From: Paralithodes platypus
Taxonomy: Eukaryota; Arthropoda; Malacostraca; Decapoda; Lithodidae
DNA: 64,000 nucleotides
Assembly: GCA_032716605.1 (NCBI GenBank)
Contig: CM064480.1
Span: 40,958,411-41,022,410 of the forward strand
Reading direction: 5' to 3'
Shown: piece after piece, positions 1 to 10,339 of the stretch
Layout of the letters: every line of letters starts with the position of its first letter
Position numbering within the stretch: position 1 is the first letter of the stretch
Made by a program: the position numbers and the translations under genes
The notes under the pieces: model-generated
The model's input: only the letters and a program-made list of their open reading frames with translations
What the model was told of the DNA's origin: nothing
Database searches by the model: none

Positions 1-107
1 TATGCCTCATAGTGACCAAAAATTGCAATATATAAGGGAATTATAAGAGAATATTTAGGCGGGAATGAAGATGTGTTGGAGGTTTGGCGGCAATTTATGA
101 GCTGAGA

Positions 108-474
108 GTGTGGTTTACGCCATACATATCACGTATATCTTGTACGTAGAGCACTGTCACGCTATAATACAGACTTGTACGTATGTATACGTGCCATATA
201 TCAAAATATATACCGCATATAAACCAATTCATGCGATATTTACGCACATTATCAATGAGTTTCTATGCGTGAACCAAGGTGTGAGTGAGTTGTGGTGGGA
301 ATGAAAGGGGGAGAGGGTGTGTTACGCCATAAATATCACGTCAATCTTGTATTTAGAGCACTCTCATGCTATAATAAAGACGTGTACATATGTAGGCGTC
401 CCATATAACAAGGAATATACCGCATATAGCCCAATTGATGCGATATTTACGCAAATTGTGAATGTGTTTCTAGC
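108..474. repeat. two diverged ~160-bp direct repeats
   Basis: Two units, about 108-268 and 315-474, start near ACGCCAT and end near GCGATATTTACGCA, with a period of about 207 bp. They share long matching blocks (ATATCACGT, CTTGTA, AGAGCACT, ATACCGCATATA, GCGATATTTACGC) with scattered substitutions. Short frames over them are parallel because of the duplication; nothing suggests a protein. Confidence 0.7.
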
Positions 475-490
475 AGACGGAAGCCTGAAA

Positions 491-524
491 GGGGGGGTTG
501 GGGGTGGGTGGGTGGGTGGGAGGG
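491..524 (+). other. G-run tract able to form a G-quadruplex
   Basis: Runs of three or more G separated by one or two bases continue for about 34 nt, more than the four runs a G-quadruplex needs. It lies between the twin repeats and a (GA)n tract. No gene adjoins it, so a regulatory role is not supported. Confidence 0.5.
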
Positions 525-716
525 AGGCATGCAGGGGTGCAGTGAGTGAGTGAGTCGTGGAGAGATGGAAGTCAGGCAGATCTCTAGATAGATAACCAGC
601 TTAGTGATAATTGTGGAGGCGCCCCAGGCGTATTGATGTTTGGTATTTTGACCCTTATGTCTACCAGATGGCTGGTGTTCGTTGCCATCAACAGGTCTAC
701 AATAACATGAGTCAGG

Positions 717-719
<3 letters not shown>

Positions 720-776
<57 letters not shown>
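720..776. repeat. (GA)n microsatellite
   Basis: Uninterrupted GA dinucleotides for about 57 bp. Frames read through it as Arg-Glu or Ser-Leu repeats and are not genes. From here to about 1470 there is AT-rich sequence with no recognisable gene. Confidence 0.95.
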
Positions 777-779
<3 letters not shown>

Positions 780-1473
780 TGAGACATGCGTATGTCGTAC
801 ATATAAATGGACTTCAGAATTGCATTTTTATGCAAGCAGACATTGCATTTTAGACACATGTGAAGTACCACAGAAACATGTAGGCCATTGACTGTAAATA
901 AAGTACTATATTTATAGACCACCAGCGACGGTGCTGAGTCAACACAGGCAGATTGCCTGTTGTGATAGAGGGCTAAATATAGACTGGTGTCTCCTTACAC
1001 CTGCGAAAGGGTAGATTGCCACCAGAGAAACGTTTACTTATTTATTTCGAAGTAATATGCAATCTAAATGTATATTCGAGACCTACTGCAATTATTTGTA
1101 TGACAGTCATGACTATGTATAATCCAATATACGCGCGTAGGCGAGACATAAGAAAGCTGGTTGAGCAATTTTCGACACCCACACAGTTATTATTCATTTT
1201 TATTTACAATATTATACAATACAAATGTATTTGTGAAGAGTATTTTATCCATTATTGTATTTATACCAATTTTGTTCCCAGACAGAGCTGCTGTAGCTGG
1301 AGAATCAAGGAGCGGCAAGGGTCACCTCGTGACCGCCTGACCGTGTGAAAATGAGTGGAGTCACACTGAGAGGGGCAATTTTGCTGAGTGTTTGGGCAAT
1401 TTTTGACAGAATAAAGTTATATAATTACTAATTCTTGACAGAGACAAACTATTATAAACCTTGGCATGATATA

Positions 1474-1520
1474 ATTGATAATCCCATCAATTTACAAACG
1501 TAAATTGGTGGGATAATTCA
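1474..1520. repeat. short inverted repeat (foldback)
   Basis: Arms of about 20 nt, 1474-1495 (ending TCAATTTAC) and 1500-1520 (starting GTAAATTGGTGGG), separated by only a few bases, with one or two mismatches. It resembles the end of a small foldback element. No target duplication was found. Confidence 0.6.
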
Positions 1521-1578
1521 TTTTTTTTTGTAAATTGTCATTTCGATTGTACACACGAAGTTTTGAGTGATATTTGGT

Positions 1579-1662
1579 ATGAGCTCCTGTGGCATGGTTG
1601 GTAAGGTCGCGGACTGGAAAACTCAAAGTGTCGTAGGGTAGTGGGATCGAATCCAGGAGGGG
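1579..1662 (+). repeat. tRNA-derived SINE head
   Basis: A box-A-like stretch (GGCATGGTTGGTAAGG, from about 1591) and a box-B-like GGGATCGAATCC (1643-1654) are about 40 bp apart, the layout of a tRNA-type polymerase III promoter. The acceptor stem does not close, so this is a SINE head or decayed tRNA rather than a tRNA gene. AT-rich sequence with a T-run follows. Confidence 0.55.
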
Positions 1663-1717
1663 GTTATGGGGAAGGTTTTATATTGTCTAGAAAAAATTTT
1701 ATAAATTTTTTTTTTTA

Positions 1718-1798
1718 CAAGATCATGCCATTGTATTCAAACAATATGAAATATTCATAGAATATATCATATTGTAAGAATACAATGACATGACCTTG
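1718..1798. repeat. 81-bp foldback with 32-nt arms
   Basis: The left arm 1718-1749 (starting CAAGATCATGCCATTG) pairs with 1767-1798 (ending CAATGACATGACCTTG) with about 4 mismatches in 32, leaving a loop of about 18 nt. The size is that of a MITE remnant or of a microRNA-like hairpin; the sequence alone does not decide. AT-rich DNA with no gene runs on to 2112. Confidence 0.65.
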
Positions 1799-2112
1799 TT
1801 TTCTTTTTTTCTTTTTTTATTGTTTTATTTTATTATCATAGTAGGTTTGACATGATTTATTGAAACATATTTATTTTTGTACAATTCATTTGAGGTAAGA
1901 AAATAATTATATACACATTACTTAGGCTAATAACAAACATATATATTGATATACTAAAAAAATAAGGCATATTACATGTAAATCTTTGAAACTTATAAAC
2001 TAAATAATGAAACATACAATTATATAATGTAAAAGCTATATCACAGGGACATCTTTGGAACTTATACATTATATAATATATATGTTACATTATGAGGTAG
2101 CGTGATCAATTA

Positions 2113-2222
2113 GGTCAGGTCAGGTAAGGTAGGGCGCGAGTCCAGGGCAGGGCAGGGCAGGAGGCGAGTCCAGGGCAGGGCACGGGGCGAGTCCAGGGCA
2201 GGGCAGGGCAGGGCAGGGGCCG
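2113..2222. repeat. AGGGC-type GC-rich minisatellite
   Basis: Repeated GGGCA and GCGAGTCCA blocks (CGAGTCCAGGGCAGGGCA occurs three times) form a GC-rich tract that ends just before the stop codon of the transposase gene. The surrounding DNA is AT-rich, so the tract stands out. Confidence 0.8.
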
Positions 2223-2226
2223 ACAC

Positions 2227-5130
2227 TCAGTAGTTCTTGAAGGTGTGGTAGTCCCTGAAGCAGTCACCCAGGCAGAGTGCAACTTTGCACTCGGCGCACA
2301 TTGAGGTGACTCTTTTGGTCACATGGGGTTTCCTCACACTGGAGCTGCAGACGGTGCACTGCACCTGCCTGTGACGAGTGCCAATCAGCTCGGTGTTGGT
2401 TGTGTAGTGTCTTTCGACACCCAGCTGGATGCGGTCAGGAACGTGATCCCCACGCCATGCCGTACGTCTGTGAGTGGTGGTGGCATACTTCTCCAGGAGT
2501 TGGTAGGAGACGTTGTACACGAACTCCCGGAATTTCAGCTTCTGGTTTGGGGCCATATCCTTCTTCACCAACCACAAGTTGTAGGCGTTCAGCATCGTTA
2601 TGTCAACTAGGTGGAGGAAGAGCTTGTGATACCACTTCACAGTCTTCCTCAGACACTCAACACCTGACAGCTGACAGTCAGACTTGTCCACCAGGCGCAT
2701 GTTTTTGGTGTAGTCCACTACCATGTCGGGCTTGTAGATTGTCTTCCTGGTTCGGTAGTGGATTTTGCCAGAATCCACCTGGGCACCTGTGTGGACGGTG
2801 GAAAGCAGGTGGACGTCTCGCTTATCCTTCCACTTCAGGGCTATCAGTTTCCCACACTTCTCGAGCTGCTTGTATTTCTGCCCCTTTCGTCGCCTTCTTC
2901 GCACATGCCTCTCGCGGTGTTCCTTGGCCAGGTCGTCTTCTGAAGGTGTGTCACTGGAGGAGGCATCTGTGAGAGGAATGACATCACCTGTGAACTTTGG
3001 CATAAACTTTCTTGTCTTTCTGACAGTCCCACATGACCCCGTTTGGTTGTCATAAAGAAACTGGCAGAGAGCAGGAGAAGTATACCAGTTGTCAGTGTAG
3101 ATGATGTGGCCTTTGCCCAGGTAAGGTGCCAACATTTTCCTGACGATGGCACCTGACATGCCCATGGGGTCATTGGCAGCGGCTTTCGGTATGTCAATGT
3201 CAGTGCCTGTATACACGATCATGTCAAGCACTATTCCAGTTTCACAGTCGCACAACACGAAGAGCTTGATTCCGAACCTATGCCTCTTCAAGGGGATATA
3301 CTGCTTGAAAACAAGACGTCCTTTGAAGAGCACGAGCGACTCATCAATCACCAAATTGAGGAAGGGGTAAAAGTATTTCCTATACCTCTCCAACAACATG
3401 GTGAACACATCCCGAACTTTCCATATCCTGTCAATCCTGTTAGGATTTTCGTTGTCTGCAAAGTGCATAAATCTTAGCAGCAACAAAAATCTGTCACGAG
3501 TCATGAACTTATTGAAAGTTGGGGTGGCGATGAGAGGGTCGTGCTTCCAGTAGTGTTGCAACACATGCTTCTTGATCAGAGGCATGAGGAACAACAAGGC
3601 AAAGAACGTCAGAAATTCTGCCACAGTCGTATCCACCCAGCCTCGTATTCTCGCTTTTGGAGAAAGGACGTCCAATCTGCCAAACACCCACCTGTAGTAG
3701 GCGTTTGTTTGGGCAACGATGTACGTCATTACCTCCATGTCGAAAAAAGCGAGGAAGAAGTCGCTTTCGTTCGCTTGATCATCACAGGGCCAGTTGTCAG
3801 TTGTTCCTGACGTCCCAGGATTGAACTGGGGCACGTCAGGTACAAAATTGACCCCGTCAGACCAATCGAACGAAGGCATGCCAGGGATCGGAATGTCGTC
3901 TGCGTCTTCTTCTGCGTCTGAAATATCGCTTCCATGGTCGCGATACAGCACTTCATCATCATTACCCTCCTCTTCACTCGACAGACGATGCCCTTCCTCG
4001 TTTTCGTCACCGACGTCGGACTCACTCCCACTGTCCACTCCCAAATCCCCCCACCCTTGGTCCCGTGCTAGGGCTTCGTCGTCGAAACCCGGGCTGCCAA
4101 TGTCCTGCGAATCACCATCAAACAGCAGGGCGGCATACTTAGATGGTGTAAGATTTTTCCGGGTCACTTTGGCACGTGCGGGAGTCTTATGGACAGGGAC
4201 AGCAGAGGTGGTGGCAGGGGCGGCGGCAGGGGCGGCGGCGGCGGCAGGGGCGGCGGCGGCAGGGGCAGCAGTGGTGCGTGGCCTTGATGGCAAGATGATG
4301 GTGGTGCCTGTCGCCCTTCTCTCTGTTCCTTGGGCAGGGGCGGCAGGGGCGGCAGGGGCAGCAGGGGCGGCAGGGGCGGCAGGGGCAGCAGGGCCGGCAG
4401 GGACACCAGGGCCAGCAGTCGCTTTCCCAGTCGCTTTCCCTCTCCCTTTCCCCTTCCCCTTCCCTGTTCCTTGGGCAGGGGCGGCAGGGGCGGCAGGGGC
4501 AGCAGGGGCAGCAGGGGCGGCAGGGGCAGCAGGGCCGGCAGGGACACCAGGGCCAGCAGTCGCTTTCCCAGTCGCTTTCCCTCTCCCTTTCCCCTTCCCT
4601 TCCCCTGTTCCTTGGGCAGGGGCGGCAGGGGCGGCAGGGGCAGCAGGGGCGGCAGGGGCGGCAGGGGCGGCAGGGGCAGCAGGGGCAGCTGGGCCAGGGG
4701 CGGCTGGTGGTGGTGGTGGTGGTAGGGGCACTGTGGCTGGCGTACGGGTTCTCTTCCCTACGCCCGTGCCTTTAATTTTTCCTGCCCCCGCAGGTAATGC
4801 AGCCCTAGGGCGGCCTCCTGCGTCGCTGGTACCGGTGGCAGGGGTGGCAGGGGTGGCAGTGGTGGCAGTGGTGGTGGTAGTGGTTGTTGCAGTGGCCTGG
4901 GTCGTGGTGGCAGTGTCCCGAAAGACCAATGACCTCTGTGCCATTGCCCTGCTTGCACGTGTTTTACGTGCTTTTGGTGCTGGTGATTCGTCCTCTGAGC
5001 TGTAGGGCGTGTCGTACTGGTAGCTAGGGTCTTTGGCAGCCACCCTCTGCCTTCCACGGCGGCTAACACCACCAGAAGGAGGGCTGGTTGTGTCATCAGG
5101 GAGCGAGCGTGAGGGACGTGTAGGCTCCAT
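2227..5130 (-). CDS. piggyBac-like (PGBD-type) transposase, intact 967-codon frame
   Basis: This is a DDE transposase that would excise and insert its element at TTAA sites. The catalytic domain (about residues 450-900, DDE_Tnp_1_7 type) carries VIDESLVLFKGR (D596), CDCETG (D628), IYTDNWY (D680) and RLVDKSDCQ (D815, D818), matching the usual first Asp, second Asp and GGVDxxDQ-type positions. In the last motif the two Gly are replaced by Arg-Leu. The C-terminus (925-967) is a cysteine-rich cross-brace domain: CxxC, CxxCx4C, C, then FxxYH. Residues about 50-450 are low complexity: Thr tracts, repeated Pro-Ala-Ala blocks alternating with basic Gly-Lys-Gly-Arg blocks, then an acidic stretch. At 967 residues it is longer than the usual ~550-650, and the excess is this N-terminal part. 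The start at 5130 is the first Met of the frame. A TTAA end lies 221 bp upstream; the other end was not found. Confidence 0.92.
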   Translation of the reverse strand: MEPTRPSRSLPDDTTSPPSGGVSRRGRQRVAAKDPSYQYDTPYSSEDESPAPKARKTRASRAMAQRSLVFRDTATTTQATATTTTTTTATTATPATPATGTSDAGGRPRAALPAGAGKIKGTGVGKRTRTPATVPLPPPPPPAAPGPAAPAAPAAPAAPAAPAAPAAPAAPAQGTGEGKGKGRGKATGKATAGPGVPAGPAAPAAPAAPAAPAAPAAPAQGTGKGKGKGRGKATGKATAGPGVPAGPAAPAAPAAPAAPAAPAAPAQGTERRATGTTIILPSRPRTTAAPAAAAPAAAAAPAAAPATTSAVPVHKTPARAKVTRKNLTPSKYAALLFDGDSQDIGSPGFDDEALARDQGWGDLGVDSGSESDVGDENEEGHRLSSEEEGNDDEVLYRDHGSDISDAEEDADDIPIPGMPSFDWSDGVNFVPDVPQFNPGTSGTTDNWPCDDQANESDFFLAFFDMEVMTYIVAQTNAYYRWVFGRLDVLSPKARIRGWVDTTVAEFLTFFALLFLMPLIKKHVLQHYWKHDPLIATPTFNKFMTRDRFLLLLRFMHFADNENPNRIDRIWKVRDVFTMLLERYRKYFYPFLNLVIDESLVLFKGRLVFKQYIPLKRHRFGIKLFVLCDCETGIVLDMIVYTGTDIDIPKAAANDPMGMSGAIVRKMLAPYLGKGHIIYTDNWYTSPALCQFLYDNQTGSCGTVRKTRKFMPKFTGDVIPLTDASSSDTPSEDDLAKEHRERHVRRRRRKGQKYKQLEKCGKLIALKWKDKRDVHLLSTVHTGAQVDSGKIHYRTRKTIYKPDMVVDYTKNMRLVDKSDCQLSGVECLRKTVKWYHKLFLHLVDITMLNAYNLWLVKKDMAPNQKLKFREFVYNVSYQLLEKYATTTHRRTAWRGDHVPDRIQLGVERHYTTNTELIGTRHRQVQCTVCSSSVRKPHVTKRVTSMCAECKVALCLGDCFRDYHTFKNY
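4196..4720. repeat. coding minisatellite in the transposase (GCNCCN tract)
   Basis: GGCAGGGGC-type units encode Ala-Ala-Pro repeats on the minus strand. A larger unit of about 130-150 bp (basic block, GPGVPAGP, then Ala/Pro block) is present at least twice (about 4330-4470 and 4475-4620) with a partial third, so there is a higher-order duplication. Long frames on the plus strand here are mirror images of this repeat. Confidence 0.85.
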
Positions 5131-5287
5131 GACTAGTGCGTGGTTACTGGCGCGGTGGTGCTTGCACGAGTGCGGGGCGAGCGTTTGGCGGGGTGGTATC
5201 GAGAGTTGACATGTAGTACAATACCCACACCAATTTTCAGCCGCCTGGCTATAAACGCGCGGTTTTGGTACGTGTTCAAAGTCTCTG

Positions 5288-5354
5288 CTCTTAAGAGTCT
5301 ACCCGCAGTGCGCCGGGGGAACTCTTAAGAGTCTACCCGCAGCTCCCGGGTTAA
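5288..5354 (-). repeat. piggyBac 5' end: TTAA plus twin 21-bp repeats with palindrome
   Basis: Read on the minus strand from TTAA (5351-5354): 19 nt starting CCCGGGAGCT, the palindrome CTCTTAAGAG (5322-5331), 24 nt, and CTCTTAAGAG again (5288-5297). Each palindrome lies in a 21-bp direct repeat that also contains GCGGGTAGA. The position 5' of the transposase start and the CCC beginning after TTAA fit a piggyBac-type terminus with subterminal transposase-binding repeats. Confidence 0.75.
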
Positions 5355-6813
5355 TATAAACTATCGAAAGGAAATGATCTAACTAGACAAAATAATTAAA
5401 TACTAAATCCATTAAAAGAAAGGGTAAGGTGAAGCACTAATTATTGTAAGCCCTTTATAGGTAAGCCTAGTTGGTTAAGCTACAATCATGAGGTCTGACT
5501 ATTAACTGTCAATCGCTTAGGAATTAACAAAGACCGACACTCATGACCGCCACTGTAAGCAACTAGGCCTAGGCTATTATGAAATTTAAATATAAAAGGT
5601 CACATGAGAACCCTCCCCACCAGCAAAATTAATAATGAGTCCCACAATGACAAAACACAATTAACACCACAGGCACACCACCAAAGCGAAATGAACAGCC
5701 ACCACAGACACCTGCAGGCCTAGACTGCCTAGCCTAGCCTAAGAGCGCGAAATGGCGCCCGACGAAATTACCCCAACCCCAATCACCAGCCCAGCTAACC
5801 CACCAAAAAAACGCTAAGGATCACACGCCCAAAAAAACCTGGAAACTAGTCCCAAAAAAGATAGAGACGGCGCCTAAATGGTAAAAAACATGAGGGAAGA
5901 AGCTGGGTGTAAACTAGGGAACGGCAGTCGGCCAACAACGCGCGAGGCGGCAGCCATTTGTAAGCCCACAAGCGTCAAGGAAGCAAACAAAACGGTACTA
6001 CGGTAAGGAAGCTTTAGGGCACGAAGGACCATTATTTATCGGGAATTTAGATAAAGGTTAAATTACTTATCACTGGTACATGAAATATCCCAACAAATAG
6101 TTATAATATAATTACCAAAGAGGTATTCGTCGATGGGTGTAGTCCAGTCCCCCACACACGGCTAGTTCAATTGCATGACATGTAGGAATGTTCACATAAT
6201 ACAATATCGATACAATGAACTTAGCTTAGAGGACTGGTGATGTAGGACTGTTGTTATAAATTAGTATTTGTAGCACATGGTGAACTGTGGGTTGATTCAG
6301 AGCCGGGGGAGGAGATGTTGGCTGTACGGTGTTGATTGAGAGACTAAAGGGCCGGCCTCCGATCGCTTCGCGAAATTACATATGGCTGCCGGCTCATAAT
6401 AATTATAACCCATAACTTGGTTTCATAATACATCTAGAGCTGATGTAGATATTTATACATTACAGGTAATATTTAACCTAACTTAAGAATAAACTACAAT
6501 ACACAAAGAACCAGCCGAAATCGTACAAGCGATACGATACCGCCAAATTCAAATGTCCTATTGGACCAAAACCTGTCGGGATCATTACCCTATTCCCGAC
6601 AAATAACATTATCATTTTGATATTGACATTTCATTTTCACCCCCTCGACTGTTATTTCTTTATCTATCTATAACTTTAAATGTGTAATATCTCTGACATT
6701 ATAAATACTCACCCTGAACCTCATAGAGTGATATATTATTATTTTTGTCTGACGAATACATCCTGAAATTTATGAAAACATTTAATGAAACACCCTGTAG
6801 GCCTATATCTCAG
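5355..6813. other. no gene recognised
   Basis: Moderately AT-rich DNA with no frame of note, no repeat that recurs elsewhere in the window and no RNA gene seen. A few GC-richer patches (about 5690-5970, 6290-6380) carry no coding signal. Confidence 0.5.
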
Positions 6814-7433
6814 TTAACCCATAAATGGCGAGCGTCCTCTATAGAGGTTTTTGTGGTGCAATGCGAGCGGCCTCTATAGAGCCAGGGCATAAAAAATAAC
6901 TTTCAAAACACACCAGTGGTACTCAAAACAAAGCAATATGTGATTAAGTGAGATCATTCCCCTCCATTACTTGTTAACACTCATCCATATGTGTCCCCCT
7001 TCCCCCCTCCTCAATTATCAGCTGCTTTTCTTCTTATTCCCCCTTTTATCGGGTAAATTTCCGAGCGAATTTCCCTCGCATGGTCTCTGTAAAACGGGCG
7101 AGGCAGCTAGAGATCCTTGCAACATAGACTTCTATTGCAAGGCCTCAGTCTCGCACTGGAGGTCAGAGAGTGAGGTTATTCGCCGCTCGGGTTCTCGCCT
7201 CATGATACGACCGGGCGGCAATATTACGTATTTTTCACCCCCAAATGCTATTCCTACATTTTTTATTGCTCTTATATGTTCATATGTTCATATTAAAATT
7301 AAAATAGGCACATATGGATAAGTAATAATGATATATATATGGTAAATATGACTATTTTCGTCAGAATTGAACCAAATACCTTTGCATGGCGGGCACTTTA
7401 AAAAAAACATAGGCTTCGTCGTTTAAAGGTTAA
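6814..7433. mobile_element. non-autonomous piggyBac-type element (TTAA MITE), ~612 bp
   Basis: Bounded by TTAA at 6814-6817 and 7430-7433. The left end reads CCCATAAATGGCGAGCG; the right end, read inwards, CCTTTAAACGACGAAGCC, giving imperfect terminal inverted repeats. Exactly 19 bp inside the left TTAA is the palindrome CTCTATAGAG (6837-6846), repeated at 6872-6881, both preceded by GCGAGCGnC. This copies the spacing seen at 5288-5354. The 116-codon frame inside (6971-7321) has no recognisable feature and no transposase motif. Confidence 0.65.
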
Positions 7434-7483
7434 TCATCAGATTCACACAGTTCCTTCCCAAAATAAATAAAATCGTCTACTAA

Positions 7484-7711
7484 CGGCCAAAACAAAAGGA
7501 AGAAACGTATTTTGAAAGTGTTGAGGATAAGGAAAAGCAATGCATGCCCTGTGATCGTTACACCATCCACGACACCACCTTCCTTCGTGGGGACGCCCTA
7601 AGTCAGGGCAGTGCAACTACCCTCCACCATGCATTCCTCAGGACCCACTTCCATGCCTTCAAGAGAAGCTGTGCTATGTACACAGACATCCTGGGCAACC
7701 TACCCTGTTAA
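7484..7711 (+). CDS. unrecognised open frame or exon-like fragment
   Basis: 75 codons are open between stops, with a possible Met at 7544 (MPCDRYTIHD). The residue mix is more protein-like than its AT-rich surroundings, and the local sequence is GC-richer. It is not matched to a family. No start context, splice site or partner exon could be set, so it may be a fragment of an old element or chance. Confidence 0.25.
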   Translation, partial: RPKQKEETYFESVEDKEKQCMPCDRYTIHDTTFLRGDALSQGSATTLHHAFLRTHFHAFKRSCAMYTDILGNLPC

Positions 7712-7993
7712 CCCACCAAGTGCCTCTATCACTTCTCTTTTATGTCCCTCCAACTCGACCCGGCCATACTAGTCACTATCCTCCAGAGTCACAGGACAAA
7801 ACGAGTCTCGAATGGACAGAGGAAGAAGTCCGAAATATCCCAAGAAGATTCAGTATGTACAGTCTACGACAGAACTTGTTGTCATGGCCTGAGGCAATGT
7901 GTTAGTTCACTTATCTTTTAATAGATGGCCCTTTAATCGCTTCTAATAAAAGGGGGCGGGATTAGTATAGAGGTTGGAAGGAGGAGGAGTCTA

Positions 7994-8021
7994 ACGTGTG
8001 TGTGTGTGTGTGTGTGTGTGT
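7994..8021. repeat. (GT)n microsatellite
   Basis: About 14 GT units. The flanks up to 8757 are AT-rich, with a CT-rich patch around 8170-8260, and hold no recognised gene. Confidence 0.9.
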
Positions 8022-8757
8022 TCTAGAACAGCACTCAGAATAACTTTATTTTAACATAACACACAGGCTATATTATTAGACTAGCCCATGCCGGATCACA
8101 AATAAGTAACACACATCAGGTGTTGCGTTATTTATGAAATTTAATATACAGACAATCAAGTTTCTATCCTTCGAACTTCCCATTCCCCCCTCCTCCCCTT
8201 CTCTCTGCTGCCTTCCCCTATCTCCCCCCTTCTCTCTTTTTCTCTCCCCCTTCTCTCTCCTAACCGAATATATAATTTACCTCATCGTCGTGTTCAAAGC
8301 TGTCCATACAAAAATCTTTGGTGTTTTAATAATTATAATACTGTTCTTTTTACCTCTACTGATTCTCAATTATTAACTCGTATTCTATTATTTACCTTAT
8401 ACAATGTGTTATAGAAAATAAATATATACAGTATGCTCCGTTGCAAAACACTCAAAGTTGCCAACCTTGGCGTCCTGGTTAGTGTAAACAATCTTATAAA
8501 TATATAAGTAATTGAAACGGGATGTTACAATCCATGCATCAAGACAAGTTGGATCACATTGTAATCTAGCTTTGACCAAATTATAACCAAATATATAATA
8601 TCATAAAGACAAGATAATATCGGCCCAGTTAGAGAAAACACTTTAGATGAGCCGAAACGAGTTTTTTTTTGTAATAAAAACAAATTTTCATAGTTGAGTA
8701 AATTATTTGTTTCTTCCATACCACTATTCACAGCACTGTGGTTGACCAATTCATAAT

Positions 8758-9311
8758 CTACCTTAACATGTTGTTGTTGTTGTTGTTGTTCCCCAAGCTG
8801 CCTGGCCGAACAGCCCCAAGGCCCCGTTGAAGGCCAAGGCCATAACCGAGCGCCCCCACAGAACCCTCCCTGCCGACCACAATAAAGCCTGGGTGACCGA
8901 AGCCACTCAATGGCGGGGAGCTAAGGAGGGTGCGGAAACGCCCGGGAAACCAAAGACCCACCCAGGGCCCTGTGCCCCTCAGCAATTATGAAGAGAAAGT
9001 TGAGGGGCAAAGGAAAAATGTGACGCTTTGGCTTCCAATCTTAGTAGATTGGGAGGTCAATCCACGGAAGAGGCGCCGTCACTTGAGATCTAGAATATAT
9101 ATAAGTAAAAGGAACAGTCAGAGTAAGCTATGGGTATGGCAGAGATCGCTCAGTTCTCACTCTGATAGACCAGCCCATCACCACATGACTAGAACCCAAT
9201 CCTCTCAGCATCAGCTAGGAAAGGCCCTAGAAAGCCGCCTTTGGCGGCTTATTGGATAGCTCCCCTATTTCAACCCCTTTCGGGGTTGGGCATCCGCCTA
9301 CCTTAACATGT
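8758..9311 (-). mobile_element. 5'-truncated LINE copy with (AAC)n tail and 14-bp target duplication
   Basis: CTACCTTAACATGT is present on both sides (8758-8771 and 9298-9311), so the insert is 8772-9297. On the minus strand it ends in (AAC)n (plus-strand TTG units from 8772), as a non-LTR 3' end does. The sequence next to the tail (plus-strand CCCCAAGCTGCCTGGCCGAACAG) matches the better preserved copy at 22973-23395, where it encodes the C-terminus of the LINE protein. Here the frame is broken. Two short hairpins, AGCCGCCTTTGGCGGCT and AACCCCTTTCGGGGTT, lie near the 5' edge. Confidence 0.8.
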
Positions 9312-9840
9312 CATATTACATATTACCTTAACATGTAATATGACACGCTATGATTATTGCATTATACTTTTCTCAGTGGATTCTTAATTACTAGCTTAAT
9401 TACTGTGGCTTCCCATTATCAGTAAACAGTTCGGCGTTACCCATTGTAATGATTTACTATAAAGTAAGTCATCAAATTGAACAATTAACGATAATCCAAG
9501 TAATCTTGTTATGTTGTTTTAAAGTTGATATACTGTAAATTGTTTAGGCTTTTATATTTTTACTTCGTATTGTTTAAATTATCGTCCAAACATAATTAAA
9601 AGTATACTATAGCTCTGTGTATGTTACCTTGAATTAAATTTAATATGTATTATTTCACCATCATTATGTTACGGTGAACATTGGTAACACATACACATTA
9701 TATAATACATATAAAGGGATCTTAAAAGTAAACATTTACAATTTATATTTATGAAATCAATATGATCTCCACCCACAAGCTGCATCAACTACCTCCTGTA
9801 TTCTCGTTGGAGCTGATTTAAACATTTTCCAACTTATATT
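9312..9840. other. AT-rich spacer, no gene
   Basis: AT-rich sequence before the first array module. No long frame and no repeat shared with the array. Confidence 0.5.
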
Positions 9841-9846
9841 AGGGCG

Positions 9847-9960
9847 GCGACGGATTCTTGTGTCGGAAATGGGGTCCAATGTATGGCCCCAAGTAAAAAT
9901 TATTCATGGTTGTTCACGACACGAGGATGGACCCCCGATGAAAAGACAAACATTTCATCG
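9847..9960 (+). pseudogene. integrase fragment (array family 2), copy 1
   Basis: The stretch reads EMGSNVWPQVKIIHG.SRH.DG. This aligns by eye with the part of the array's integrase between its second Asp and third catalytic residue (LCTLWPELTIIHGHPRHPESQG in the copy at 20200). Other copies lie at about 16430-16500, 19135-19210 and 22690-22955. The frame does not continue into the rest of an integrase; it runs into the Pro/Ser-rich exon that follows. Confidence 0.55.
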
Positions 9961-10339
9961 ACTTTCCAATCCAGTGTTTCTCCAATATTACCGAGGAGAA
10001 AGAGGTACACCGAATCGTTCGAATTCGGGAAGTCGTGACAACTCCCGACAGATACTTCCCCCATTATCACCAATTATATGCCCTCATAGTGGTAGCCAGG
10101 ACTTCCAATCCAGTGTTTCTCCAATATTATCGAGGACCGAATCGTTCGAATTCGGCGAAATTGTGGGAACTCCCGACAGTTACTTCCCCCCATTATCACC
10201 AATTGTAAGCCCTATGAATTGGACCTCAACATGTGTAAATATGGACACTCATACCGGTATACAAGATATGCAGCATCAGTCATCCACATCCCAATCCAGC
10301 GCTTCAAATTCTCCAATACTTTGGAGAAAGAGACAAAAG
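9961..10339 (+). pseudogene. Pro/Ser-rich exon, array copy P1
   Basis: Repeated peptide blocks of the form EFGEVVRTPD.YFPPLSPIV, then MNWTSTCVNMDTH and SSASNSPILWRKRQK, end at AAAAG followed by GTAAAA, a good splice donor (10340-10341). The first half contains two to three internal repeats of about 130 bp and changes frame between them. Copies P2-P6 (12940, 13647, 16520, 19215, 23640) share the end and donor. Function unknown; no family recognised. Confidence 0.5.

Noticed and set aside
584..922. 112-codon minus-strand frame with Ser-Leu repeats
   Set aside because: The repeat is the (GA)n microsatellite read in another frame.
22..2226. the missing second end of the piggyBac-like element
   Set aside because: No TTAA with a CCC-type end was seen to the left of the transposase, so the far end is outside the window or lost.
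3794..5005. 403-codon plus-strand frame rich in Ala/Gly and Phe-Pro
   Set aside because: It is the antisense of the transposase low-complexity region; GC-rich repeats keep several frames open. The minus strand carries the catalytic and zinc motifs.
7601..7905. continuation of the unrecognised frame at 7484 into a longer gene
   Set aside because: Stop at 7709-7711; the next frame (7720-7905) is out of phase and has no recognisable relation.
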